A DNA stretch of 64,000 bases from Cutaneotrichosporon cavernicola (taxonomy: Eukaryota; Basidiomycota; Tremellomycetes; Trichosporonales; Trichosporonaceae): positions 1-64,000 of the forward strand of contig NC_083398.1 in NCBI RefSeq assembly GCF_030864355.1, in the 5' to 3' direction. Made by a program: the position numbers and the translations under genes. Position 1 is the first letter of the stretch, and every line of letters starts with the position of its first letter. Below are positions 41,009 through 50,914 of the stretch, one piece after another. Under the pieces are notes generated by a model, which saw only the letters and a program-made list of their open reading frames with translations, searched no databases and had not been told where the DNA came from.

Positions 41009-42613
41009 CTATGGTAGAACTCGCGCATCAATCAACACTGGGCCCTCGGCCTCTAGAGCGTCCTTGTACGCCTTCTCGAACTCGTCCCTGTTGGTGGTCC
41101 GCGACGCCGGCACGCCATATCCGTGTGCGAGCTGCACAAAGTCAATGCCAGGCACGTCGAGCCCCGGCGAGTTGGTTGCGTTCATAGCTGCGGCGAAACG
41201 GCGGAGGGCTCCATATGTCCCATTGTTGACGATGACAAACACGACGCGTGTCCGGCGCTGTGCGGCAGTCCACAGCGCAGTAATGCCGTAGTTTGCACTG
41301 CCGTCACCGACAGTTGCAACGACTGTGAAGTCGGGACGCGCTAGTGCAATGCCAACAGCTGCAGGGAGACCAAAGCCAAGGCCGCCCGAAGCGGGAAAGT
41401 GGTACTGACCCGGTCGCGTGAGAGCTACGCGCGACATCCAGACCGCATCGAGGGTTGTGGTCTCGTTGACGTAGCTGATACCCTCGTGGGTGTGTGCATT
41501 GAGCACGTCCAGGACTTGCTCGCCTGTCATCCCACCGTCTCCCCTAGTTGCTGGGACGATATCGCGCGGGGCAAAGGGCCCCTTACCGCGGTCCTTTACG
41601 TTGTCTGCCAGAGCGCGGAGGGCAGGCCCAATGGAAGCGATCACGGCGTCACCGTACGGCGCCCGCGTCGCCTCTGACGGGTCGGACGTAAGGTGGATCA
41701 CGTCAGGTGAACCACTGAGATACGCGCTGGGTTCCCACTTGTGGTAACGCATCACTGGAGCACCGACGACGAGGACGGCGTCATGTCCTTGTAAGCGTGC
41801 ACGCACGCTCTCCATCCCTGCGGGCAGGATGCCGGCGAATAACCCGTGGGCCGTTGGGAACGGGGCGCGGCAAGGACTTGGCGCCACCCACACCGGACAG
41901 CCAAGGTGCTCCGCGAGCGCAACGGATGCTTCCTGTGACCCGTCCGCGTCTGGTCCGAGGATCAAGACCGGGTTCTGAGCCGAGTCGACTCGGCCCACCA
42001 GTTCGGCGAGGAGATCTGGAGACAGGCCTCCAGCCGTACGCACACGTCGCGTAGGGAGGTGGACATCGTCCGCGAGTGCCGGCTCCTTCCAGTCGTCATA
42101 AGGAACCGAGAGGTAGACAGGTCCCTTTGGTTCTGTTGTCGCTTCAAGGATCGCTTGGGTGACTGAGCGCGGCACGTCTTGTGGTGACAGTGGCTCGTGA
42201 GAGTATTTTACCAGCGGACGCGGAAGTAACGCCGCGTCAACATTGCTGAGCATGACCTCTTGCCCGACAGTGCGGCGGATCTGTTGGCCCGCAAGCATCA
42301 CGAGCGGCGAGTGCGAGTACCGCGCGTTCGTAAGGGCCCCCATGGCGTTCCCGCTCCCACTTGCCGCGTGCAAGCTCACAAATACAGGTTGTCCCGACGC
42401 CTGGGCATAGCCATCCGCCATGCCGACTACGGCGCCCTCATGCAGACCCAAGACGTAATCAAAGTCGTCCGGCATGCCAGCCAGGAATGGCAGCTCGTTG
42501 CTTCCTGGGTTGCCGAACATGATCTTCATGCCGTGGGCGCGCAGGATAGCAAACGTCGATTCGAGGACTGTGGAGCCTTGTTTCGACATGTTGACGAGTT
42601 GGGTGATACGCAT
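41009..42613 (-). CDS. Benzoylformate decarboxylase (ThDP-dependent), bacterial MdlC-like
   Basis: Intronless; 534 residues from ATG 42613 (an ATG at 42589 gives 526), against ~528 for the Pseudomonas enzyme. Conserved stretches include IMFGNPGSNELPFL (active-site Ser), LGLHEGAVVGMADGYAQASG (ThDP-activating Glu), SLHAASGSGNAMG (active-site His), CRAPFPTAHGLF (second active-site His), GAPVMRYHKWEP, and the ThDP motif GDGSANYGITALWTAAQ...NNGTYGALR, followed by LDVPGIDF. All four residues known to matter in MdlC are present. The enzyme converts benzoylformate to benzaldehyde and CO2 in the mandelate pathway. Such close family-specific similarity and lack of introns in an intron-rich genome suggest bacterial ancestry. 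A related 2-oxo acid decarboxylase activity is possible. Confidence 0.88.
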   Translation of the reverse strand: MRITQLVNMSKQGSTVLESTFAILRAHGMKIMFGNPGSNELPFLAGMPDDFDYVLGLHEGAVVGMADGYAQASGQPVFVSLHAASGSGNAMGALTNARYSHSPLVMLAGQQIRRTVGQEVMLSNVDAALLPRPLVKYSHEPLSPQDVPRSVTQAILEATTEPKGPVYLSVPYDDWKEPALADDVHLPTRRVRTAGGLSPDLLAELVGRVDSAQNPVLILGPDADGSQEASVALAEHLGCPVWVAPSPCRAPFPTAHGLFAGILPAGMESVRARLQGHDAVLVVGAPVMRYHKWEPSAYLSGSPDVIHLTSDPSEATRAPYGDAVIASIGPALRALADNVKDRGKGPFAPRDIVPATRGDGGMTGEQVLDVLNAHTHEGISYVNETTTLDAVWMSRVALTRPGQYHFPASGGLGFGLPAAVGIALARPDFTVVATVGDGSANYGITALWTAAQRRTRVVFVIVNNGTYGALRRFAAAMNATNSPGLDVPGIDFVQLAHGYGVPASRTTNRDEFEKAYKDALEAEGPVLIDARVLP

Positions 42614-42996
42614 TAGAACGTCTGAAGATGGAGATGAGGTGAACAAGTGGATTGCGGCACCCGGATAATCCAAGGCCGTTGGGACTCGGGGCTGGGCCAC
42701 CAACTTGACTCTGGACTCTTGCCCACTCTGCCCGCTCACCGCTCGTCGACAACAACCGCAACACCGAGCTTGCCAACCTCTCGACGCAACGCAACGTGAT
42801 CGTGTATCCCTAGTCGGTGCCGCAACACATCTTGTTGCTCAAAGCATGGTTGTGAGCGCTCTGAGGACTCTTTGACCAAAGCTATGAGGTTATTTCAAGA
42901 CAGGCTAAACCCGGCAATCCGGCAATCACCGGCTCTAAGCGAGCCACTCGACTCCATTCTCACTAAACTCAACCCAACACTACCACATTACTCACA

Positions 42997-43533
42997 ATGC
43001 CAGACTCGATGGACGCAGCCCCAGCCTCACCCGACCTCAGATTCGAGACGGTACCAAGTAACACACCGCACGCGCAGGTCGCGCAGCGCGCCTACTTTGC
43101 CGAGATGGACGCGCGGTTCAACGAAGGCTTCGACGTCTCCCTCTACTCGGGCAAAGACTCTGGGACCGTCACCCCGGCCGAGGAGGAAGAAGACGAGTTT
43201 ACTTTCCCCCGCGGCGCATTCATCCTCGCCTACCTCCCCAACTTGCCAGAAGCCGCAGCGTGCGGCGCCGTGCGCATTCTCGAGCCCGGTATCGCCGAGA
43301 TCAAGCGGATGTGGGTCAACCCTTCGGCGCGCGGTCGCCGCGTAGCCACCCGCCTGCTGGTACACCTCGAGGCCCAGTGCGTCGCCCTTGGCGCCCATAC
43401 AATCCGGCTCGATACCAAGGACGTGCTCACCGAGGCCATTGCCATGTATAAAAAGTACGGGTATTACGAGGTGCCGCGATATAACGACAACCCCTACGCC
43501 ACACACTTTTTCGAGAAGAAGGTCGCCGCGTAG
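42997..43533 (+). CDS. GNAT-family N-acetyltransferase
   Basis: Intronless 178-residue frame. GNAT motif A is clear: EIKRMWVNPSARGRRVATRL (residues ~101-120, with the R-x-x-R-x-A form of the acetyl-CoA loop), followed by LLVHLEAQCVALGAHTIRL and motif B-like AIAMYKKYGYYEVPRYND. An insertion rich in Glu/Asp (TPAEEEEDEF) precedes the beta hairpin. Small-molecule or antibiotic-type acetyltransferases of this form are common in fungi; the acceptor is unknown. It is divergent from the decarboxylase with a 380-bp spacer. Confidence 0.87.
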   Translation: MPDSMDAAPASPDLRFETVPSNTPHAQVAQRAYFAEMDARFNEGFDVSLYSGKDSGTVTPAEEEEDEFTFPRGAFILAYLPNLPEAAACGAVRILEPGIAEIKRMWVNPSARGRRVATRLLVHLEAQCVALGAHTIRLDTKDVLTEAIAMYKKYGYYEVPRYNDNPYATHFFEKKVAA

Positions 43534-44364
43534 CGTAATGTACAACCTCGGCTGCCAGTTGAGACTGCCGTAAAGTAAAACGCCGCTAGCATGTTTAGAT
43601 GATGTCCATATGACCTCTACCCTGTGCAATGTGGGCAGCGTCGACGACTTGATCTCGAGGTCCAAGTATGCTCGAGATCGAGGAGCACTGGGGAGCACTG
43701 GAGGACCCTCCGACCTCAGCATCCATGCCCTCAACCCCCCATCTGAATCGTCCGCATCGTCAACCCACGTCATCACGTCATCAGCGTCACCTCCGGTCCG
43801 CGGTATGTCTCTAGTTGCCCATATGGGCTTGTCGCTATTCATGCGAGCTATTCTCAAGCCCTTCGGCGCCCCTCCGACTTGACAGTCTGACACAAACTCC
43901 AAGGGGGCAGAACAGTGGGGTAGGCATACTTGGAGCTTATAGCCTTGCTCAGCTGACCAGAGAGGAACAAACTAAAGCAATGCTCTGTCATTCGCAGAAC
44001 ACAGAATTGCGCGGAACACTTTGCGGACCACCTCATGTTCCTGAATGATAAATCTCGGCTGGGCGCCGAGTTGTGGGTAGTAGCTCACTACCCGCAGGCC
44101 CGGCCTTGCTCCGAAGATAGCGCGGCTCCTCTTCACCCACTCATCAATTTAGGTTAGCTCCATACCAGATTGACGCTATCGATGCATGGCAACGAGCCAA
44201 AGTGCCGACAGGTACCATTGTTTATGTCTTCTACGGTAGAGTTGACGCCAGCCTTCACCTTGGGTCTTGTTTGGCCGAGAGCTGCTGCCCACTGCCCATG
44301 GTATTCCCTTCCATAAAAGAGAGACCTTCCTCGTCTTCCCCTTCCCCATCAGCTTCATCCCGTC
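43534..44364. other. Intergenic; possible small ORF not called
   Basis: A 90-codon plus-strand frame (43610-43882) and an overlapping minus-strand frame both look moderately coding but have no domain, splice signal or start context to choose between them. A TATA-like CCATAAAAG at ~44310 precedes the alpha-glucosidase. Confidence 0.4.
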
Positions 44365-47356
44365 ATGAAGCTCTCGACTGCTGTCCTCCTTGCGGCAGCT
44401 TCACAGGCTACCGCGGCGTCCTTCCACCACGCCCAGAGTTGGCTGAGACCCCGCCAGGACGCCAACAATGGAATCATCGACATTCCCTCTCCTGTCAACC
44501 ACACCGGACAGCCGGACAAGTGCGCAGGGTACAAGGTCGACGAGATACAGTCGCATGACACTGGTTTTGACGGGACGCTTTCGCTCGTCGGCCAATGCAA
44601 TGCTTATGGCCCAGACTATCAAACCCTCAAGATCCAGGTGCGGTACGAGACGCCAGACCGCCTCCGTGTTCGGATCACCGACGCCGACGGCAAGGCACAT
44701 GTCGTCCCCTCCGATGTCGCCCAGTGGCCCAAGATTGACGACATGACGGTCACGGCAGACGAGAGCAACCTTGCGATCGACATAGTCCACGAACCCTTCG
44801 GGTTCAAGGTGCAGCGCAAGTCTGATGGCGAGGTGCTGTTCAACACCCAGGGCCACGCCCTTATTTTTGAAGAGCAGTACGTACGCGTCCGCAGCGGTCT
44901 CGCCGAGGGCAGCAACATCCAGGGCCTGGCCCAACACTCGGACAACTTTACGCTTCCTATCCATGACGACGGGTACGTCCGCACCTTGTGGACGCGTGAC
45001 GCGTATGGTGTGCCGGGCAGGACCAACCTGTACGGCTCCCATCCCTTCTACGTCAATCAGAAAGTCGGACAACATGCCAGTGCAAGCGGCACATTCCTCC
45101 TCAGCAGCCATGGTATGGATGTCAAGTTCCCAAACGGCGGGTCAGAGATCGAGTACAATACACTCGGTGGCATCGTCGACCTGTTCTTCTTCAACGGCCC
45201 AACGCCAGCCGACGTCGCCCGCCAGGGCTCGCAGGTCTGGGGCGTCAGTGAACCCGTGCCGTACTGGAGCCTGGGGTTCCACTCGTGTCGATATGGGTAT
45301 ATTGACATTGCTTACGTTGCCGAGGTCGTCGCAAACTACACGGCGGCTGAAATCCCACTCGAAGTCCAGTGGATGGACATTGACTACATGAAGGACGTGA
45401 GTGTCCAGCCGCATCAGAACTAACACTCACAGCGTTGGATCCAGACGCTGGACCCAGACCGCTTCGCCCTCGACAAAGTCCGCTATGTTATTGACAAGTT
45501 GCACGCGAGCAACCGCCACATGATCGTCATGGTCGACCCATCGACATACAGCGGAACGCCAAACGTCTCTGCCGAGAGTTACGAGACGCTCCAGACTGGA
45601 AAAGAGCAGGGCATTTTCATGGCGTACGACAACGGCACGCTGTATGAGGGCGTTGTTTGGCCCGGCCCCACCGCCTTCCCAGACTGGACACACGAGCGCG
45701 CCCAGGCCTGGTGGGACGCAGAGTTTGAGCGCTTCTTCAATCCCGACACGGGCGTCGACGTCAGCGGCATCTGGCTTGACATGAATGAGCCTGGTGAGAC
45801 GCCTTGCGAGATGGATGGATTCTGACTTTTAGCAAACTTCCTTCCCTATCTCGAGGCCAACATCTACCGTGTGTCGGCGGAGCGTGAAATGCCACCTCGT
45901 CGTCCCCTGCCCCGGATCATACCCCGTTCCATCCCCGGCTTCGAGGCATTCACACCAGGACAGAACATTTCTGCACCTCTTGGATCCTCTAATAGTTCTA
46001 ATGCCACCCGGCGCTCGGTCTACAAGCGCCAGATCCAATCTCCGCCACCCAACACGCTGGACGACTACCTCTCGCCAGAGCTCGACAGCCAATGGCTGTA
46101 CCCCCCATACCGCATTCAGGACCGACGTGCACCCCCGTCCAAGGCCGGCGACCAAGAGGGCCTGAAGAACATCTCCGACTTCTCCGCGCGCACGGATATT
46201 GTGCAGGCGAATGGGGCGCGCACGTACGACGAGCACAACCTCTATGGTTCGCGACATGCGATTGTCACGCACAACGCGCTTCTCAAAAGACGGCCCGGCA
46301 AGCGTGCGTTCACGATCGCGCGCTCGAGCTTTAGCGGAACACCGTCGTCAATCTGGTTGGGAGACAACATCTCCACCTGGGAGCAGTATATCCAGACTAT
46401 TCGTCAGATGTTCCAGTTCGCGGCTGTGTCGGGAGTGGGTGTGGTGGGCGCAGATTCGTGCGGCTTTGGCGGTAACACCACCGAGACGCTATGCGCCCGG
46501 TGGGCATGGCTTGGAGCATTCAACACGTTCTACCGCAACCATAACGAGGTGAGCGCGGTGACTTGCAGCAACTAACAGCCAGCTCGGCAGCATCAGCCAA
46601 GAGTTTTATCTTTGGAACCTTACCACGATCGCTGCGCGCGCTGCGGGACACGTCCGCCTTCAGCTTCTCGACTATACGTACTCGTTCCTGCAACAGCACG
46701 TCGACGATGGAACGCCGGCGATCTGGCCGTTGTCATGGGTACACCCCCAGGACGCGAACACGATTGGTCTCGAGGCCCAGTTCTACTACGGGCCGCACCT
46801 TCTCGTGTCTCCAGTCGTCGAGGAGAACAGCACCAGCGTAAGCTTCTACCTCCCCTCGGGACGGTATTACGACTTTTTTACACTGGCCGCGGTCGACGGT
46901 TCGGGCGCCACAGTTACCCTCACCGACGTGGGTTACGACACGATGCCGCTACACATCAAGGGAGGTGCTGTGGTGCCTCTACGCCTGGGCGAGTCAATGA
47001 CAACCACGGAGAACCGGCAGTTGCCGTTCCGTCTGATCGTTGCGCCCAGCGCAGACGGGGAAGCGCACGGATACCTGCGCCTCGATGACGGTGAGAGCCT
47101 CGACATGGGCGACGCTGTGAGTGACATCCACCTCGACTTCAAGGACGGATGCAAGCTCCATATCTCCGGCTCGTTCGGGTACCAGGACTGCAACCAGCTC
47201 GACTCGATCGTGTTCGCTGGGCAGGATGCCCAGAGGAGCGTGTCGATCAATGGCGAGGCGTGCCACGATGTTGTCTATGATCAACACTTGAAGACGCTCA
47301 CTGTGTCCAACCTGTCGCGCAAGCTTGATTGCGAGATGTCTGTCGAGCTCCAGTAG
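44365..47356 (+). CDS. Secreted GH31 alpha-glucosidase
   Basis: Four exons (introns 45397-45432, 45794-45832, 46549-46582) encode ~960 residues. The N-terminus MKLSTAVLLAAASQATA is a signal peptide. The GH31 domain includes YWSLGFHSCRYGY (substrate-entry), EVQWMDIDYMKD, the nucleophile motif GIWLDMNEP (Asp; split just after Pro by an intron), and the acid/base region FTIARSSFSGTPSSIWLGDN; a C-terminal beta-sandwich contains PLHIKGGAVVPL. Many NxT/S sequons fit secretion. A Pro/Arg-rich insertion with SVYKRQIQSPPP sits between nucleophile and acid/base regions, as in fungal maltases. It hydrolyses terminal alpha-1,4-glucosidic bonds of maltose or starch oligomers outside the cell. No sugar-utilisation genes adjoin it. 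Confidence 0.92.
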
Positions 47357-48345
47357 CCCCAGGCACGAGTGCATCAGGCGGGTTACGGCGGGACATGCCA
47401 GTTAAACAAACGTGAAGATAAGAAGCAAAGGAAGCAAAGTGTCGCTTGAGGAATGGATGAATCACACATGTGGTCTCTCTGCCCTTGTGGCTTGTGGAGA
47501 AATTGGAGGCCCCGAGCTATGTAACATGTTGAAGCGGGCCACCCGATGCGAGAGTGTGGGGCCAGGTGCCCGCCCGTGCCGTTGCCGATGTGATTCCGGA
47601 AACCGAACATGTTGCAGGAGTGGTGGTTTGGCTTGGCAGTTGAACGTCAACGTCACCCCCCGCACGCCCCCGCACGCCCCCGCACGCCGGCCAGATCCCC
47701 TCCGATGGTGGCGCTTGCCGCCGTAGAGGCGTGTTTCTCCAATCGGCAGCTCGGCAGGCTATCTCAGCATCAGGCAGGGCAGAGGGCTCACGCGGCAGTC
47801 CCACACCGTTGCTGGGCTATGCATGCCGTAACAGGTGGCCAGGGATTCCGGGGAAGCGTAAGTTTGCGGGGATGAGGGGCCGATGCGTGAGACATCGCGC
47901 CATGGTGACTGGCTGGAGCTACCCCGGATTCCCGGACAGATGAGGCCCGCAGACTGTAATGGTGTAATCCTGATGAGTTGATCAACCGAGCTCTGGTTCA
48001 CATCGCATGTGAATGGGTCCCAGACACATGCTCGGATGTTCCGGGGCCCACATTCCGCTTCTTACGCCACCTCTCTCTCTGCCTTGATTGCAAGATTGCG
48101 TGGAGCGCCCAGTCGCCCAAACGCCCATAGCGTTAATGGACGGCAAACGACAGCCTGAGTGGAGCTGACCAGGCTGTCAGATCACATCTCACGCCTCGGC
48201 AATCTCACGACCGCAGCTCTGAGCAGAATGATTCAAAAGCAGAAAGGAGAGTACGACTGATTTTACATCTCACCAAAGCATCTACCTACTACTCGAGACG
48301 ATCACAGGACGGACAACGGAGACTACACATCACAACTCTCTCACC
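47357..48345. other. Intergenic, no gene seen
   Basis: Contains CGCACGCCCC x 3 at ~47660-47690. No ORF with recognisable features on either strand. Confidence 0.45.
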
Positions 48346-50023
48346 ATGTCCGCACACAACCCGTCCGCCGCCGAGCACGGCGAGAAGACATACATCTCAC
48401 ACCTCGAGAAACAAGACGCAAAGTCCAGCACACACGTAGTGGAGGAGGATGTCGTCGACGCTGCGGCGCGTGGACATGCCGCAACTGACATCCATGGTGC
48501 GTTCGTTTGTCGTCTTATCTAACCACGCAGGACAGCCTCTCGTCCACTTTGACCCCGAGGCGGAGAAACGCCTCGTACGCAAGATCGACCTCTACGTCGT
48601 TCCTACCGTCGCACTGCTTTACCTCTGGTGCTTTATCGACCGCGCCAATATTGGAAACGCGCGTCTCGCAGGTCTTGAAAAAGACCTCGGTCTCAAGGGA
48701 TACCAGTACAACATCCTCTTGACGTCGTTCTACATCTCTTGTGAGTCCACTTGGCGGACTGGCGGACAAAACTGACGGCAGACATCATCTTTGAGATCCC
48801 TTGCAACCTCATGTGTAAGGTTGTTGGGCCGGGCAAATGGCTCCCGTTCCTCACCTTTGGCTTTGGCCTCTTCTCAATGCTCACCGGCTTTGCGACCAAC
48901 TTTAGTAATGCGGCTGGTATTCGCTTCCTCCTCGGCGTGTTCGAGAGCGGTATGCTCCCTGGTATTGCCTACTACATGTCCCGCTGGTACCGCAAGGCCG
49001 AGCTTGGCTTCCGCCTCGCTCTCTACATTGTCATGGCCCCCCTGGCTGGCGCCTTTGGTGGTCTTCTCGCTTCTGGTATCCTCAAACTCAATGGTATCGG
49101 AAAGGTCCACACATGGCAGCAGCTCTTCATCATCGAGGGCATCATCACCATGGGTATGTTTTTGTACGCCATTCTCAAGCTAACGTCCAGGCCTTGCGAT
49201 CATCTCATTCTTTACCCTCACCGACCGGCCCAGCACTGCTCGCTGGCTCACCGATGAGGAGAAGGCACTCGCCATTGCTCGCGTCAAGTCTGAGAACGTC
49301 GGCACGACCGAGGTCCTCGAAAAGATTGACTCCAAGAAGGTCATGCGCGGTATCTTCAACCCCAACACAATCATGACCTCTGTCATCTTCCTGTTCGACA
49401 ACATTACCGTCCAGGGCCTGGCGTTCTTCCTTCCAACCATCGTCGCCACCATCTACCCAAAGCAGTCGGTCATCCAGAAACAGCTCCACACCGTCCCGCC
49501 TTACATTGTCGGCGCGTTCTTTGTCGTCGCCCTGCCCTTCCTGACTTGGAAGACTGGCCGGTCCCTCGTCTTCTTTGTCTTCTCGGCACCTCTCATGATG
49601 GTCGGGTACATTATGTTCCTCGCATCAACGAACCCACATGTTCGCTACGGCGCGACCTTCCTCATCACCTCTGGCGCGTTCGTGTTTGGGCCCTTGTGCA
49701 ACGCCCAGGTCGCCACCAACGTCCTCTCCGACACGGCCCGTTCCTCGGCTATTGGTATGAACGTCATGTTCGGGAACATTGGCGGTCTCATCAGTACCTG
49801 GGCCTTCCTGCCTTTTGACGGACCAAACTACCCCATCGGCAACGGTCTTAACCTTGCGACTTCCAGCATGATTCTCATCCTCTCCCTTGTCCTCTGGGCC
49901 TACCTGATCTACGACAACCGTCGCCGCGACAAGGTGGATGTCGATGCCAAGCTGGCTGGCATGACCGAGGAGCAGATTAGCGATCTCGACTGGAAACACC
50001 CAGGCCATCGCTGGCACTACTAG
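48346..50023 (+). CDS. MFS transporter, anion:cation symporter (allantoate/nicotinate permease) family
   Basis: Four exons (introns 48497-48530, ~48732-48772 and ~49155-49191), ~521 residues. After a charged N-terminus, helix 1 contains FIDRANIGNARLAGL, then KGYQYNILLTSFYIS and EIPCNLMCKVVGPGKWLPF, LLGVFESGMLPGIAYYMSRWY with RKAELGFR: the classic ACS family signatures seen in Dal5, Tna1 and Vht1. It should import an organic anion such as a carboxylate, vitamin or allantoate across the plasma membrane with protons. The lamA/lamB lactam genes lie 1-6 kb downstream, so uptake of a nitrogenous substrate for them is a reasonable but untested idea. Confidence 0.9.
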
Positions 50024-50127
50024 GCGTGTGAGAGGCGATTCTTGGTTCATTGTTCATATGGGCAGAGGGCAGAATGACAGAATGGGAAAGAGCAGTTGTA
50101 GTCGTATAGTAAATGCATAGCAAGGCG

Positions 50128-50548
50128 CTAGTCCACCTCCATTGTCATTGCTACACGAGTCTCCTCAATCATCACGATGCCGTGTTTGAGGTCCCACTCG
50201 TCCATTGTGGCGACTTGCGTTGGGCTTAGCGGGACTGTCTCCGCCATGCTACCGCGTCGCGGCCCAGCCGGTCCACGTTTCTCAGTCGGTACGGTGACTC
50301 CGCGACTCTCCTCGACAGCGTGGTGCGGGTGTGCTGCGTCAAGAGGCACTACGCCGTGCTTGAGCTCCCACTCGTGTATCGTGTTCTGCTGCTCCGAGCT
50401 CAGCTTTCCATCCTGAGACTCGCTCCCGCGCCGCACGGTAGCCGGACCACGGTGCTCGTTTGCGTCTGGGTCAAGTCAACAGTGGTCTCTCGGTGGAACC
50501 CCTTCAGTGGCGACTGCGCTGTGACAACTCACGCATATGTGACTGCAT
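50128..50548 (-). CDS. Small protein with a duplicated RGPA..RRGS...EW.LKHG motif
   Basis: Exons 50548-50533 and 50465-50128 (67-nt intron, GTGAGTTGTC...TTGACCCAG) give ~117 residues. The protein is two copies of one ~38-residue unit: RGPATVRRGS ... EWELKHGVV and RGPAGPRRGS ... EWDLKHGIV, each with LSxxQ before the EW. RRGS is a good PKA-type phosphorylation site. No hydrophobic segment or known domain. The repeat conservation between units argues that it is a real gene despite its size. It is convergent with the upstream transporter. Confidence 0.6.
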
Positions 50549-50914
50549 TCGATTGTCGTTTCTGGTATGACTGAAAGATTGAGGCTGATGGAGCGGCGCA
50601 GAGTTGTGTAGAGCAGTGCAGACCCAATTCAGAGTATCACTTCAGCAAAGATGGAGGATTGAACAAGCCACCCGATCGTCAGCTGATGAACATGGTACCC
50701 TAATACCCTCCTCGTCATCATGGACATACCATGATGACGAGACTGACGACGCAAGATTCCTTGGAGCTGAGAGTAATAATAAACCGAACAGACCGGCTGT
50801 CCACGGTCCTGGTCATCTCAGCATGAGGTGAGACATTGCCTACAGCCGCGGACAGCTTGTATCCGGATACCGTTTACCCAAGCCGGCCAGCAAGATCCAA
50901 TACATGCGCTACAA
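50549..50914. other. Intergenic, no gene seen
   Basis: Short AT-richer spacer with an ATCATCATGG inverted repeat (CGTCATCATGG/CCATGATGACG at ~50713-50739). It could be a hairpin in a transcript end; no gene. Confidence 0.35.

Noticed and set aside
43027..43902. 291-codon minus-strand open frame.
   Set aside because: Most of it is antisense to the clear GNAT gene; only the part beyond 43560 might be real and nothing supports it.
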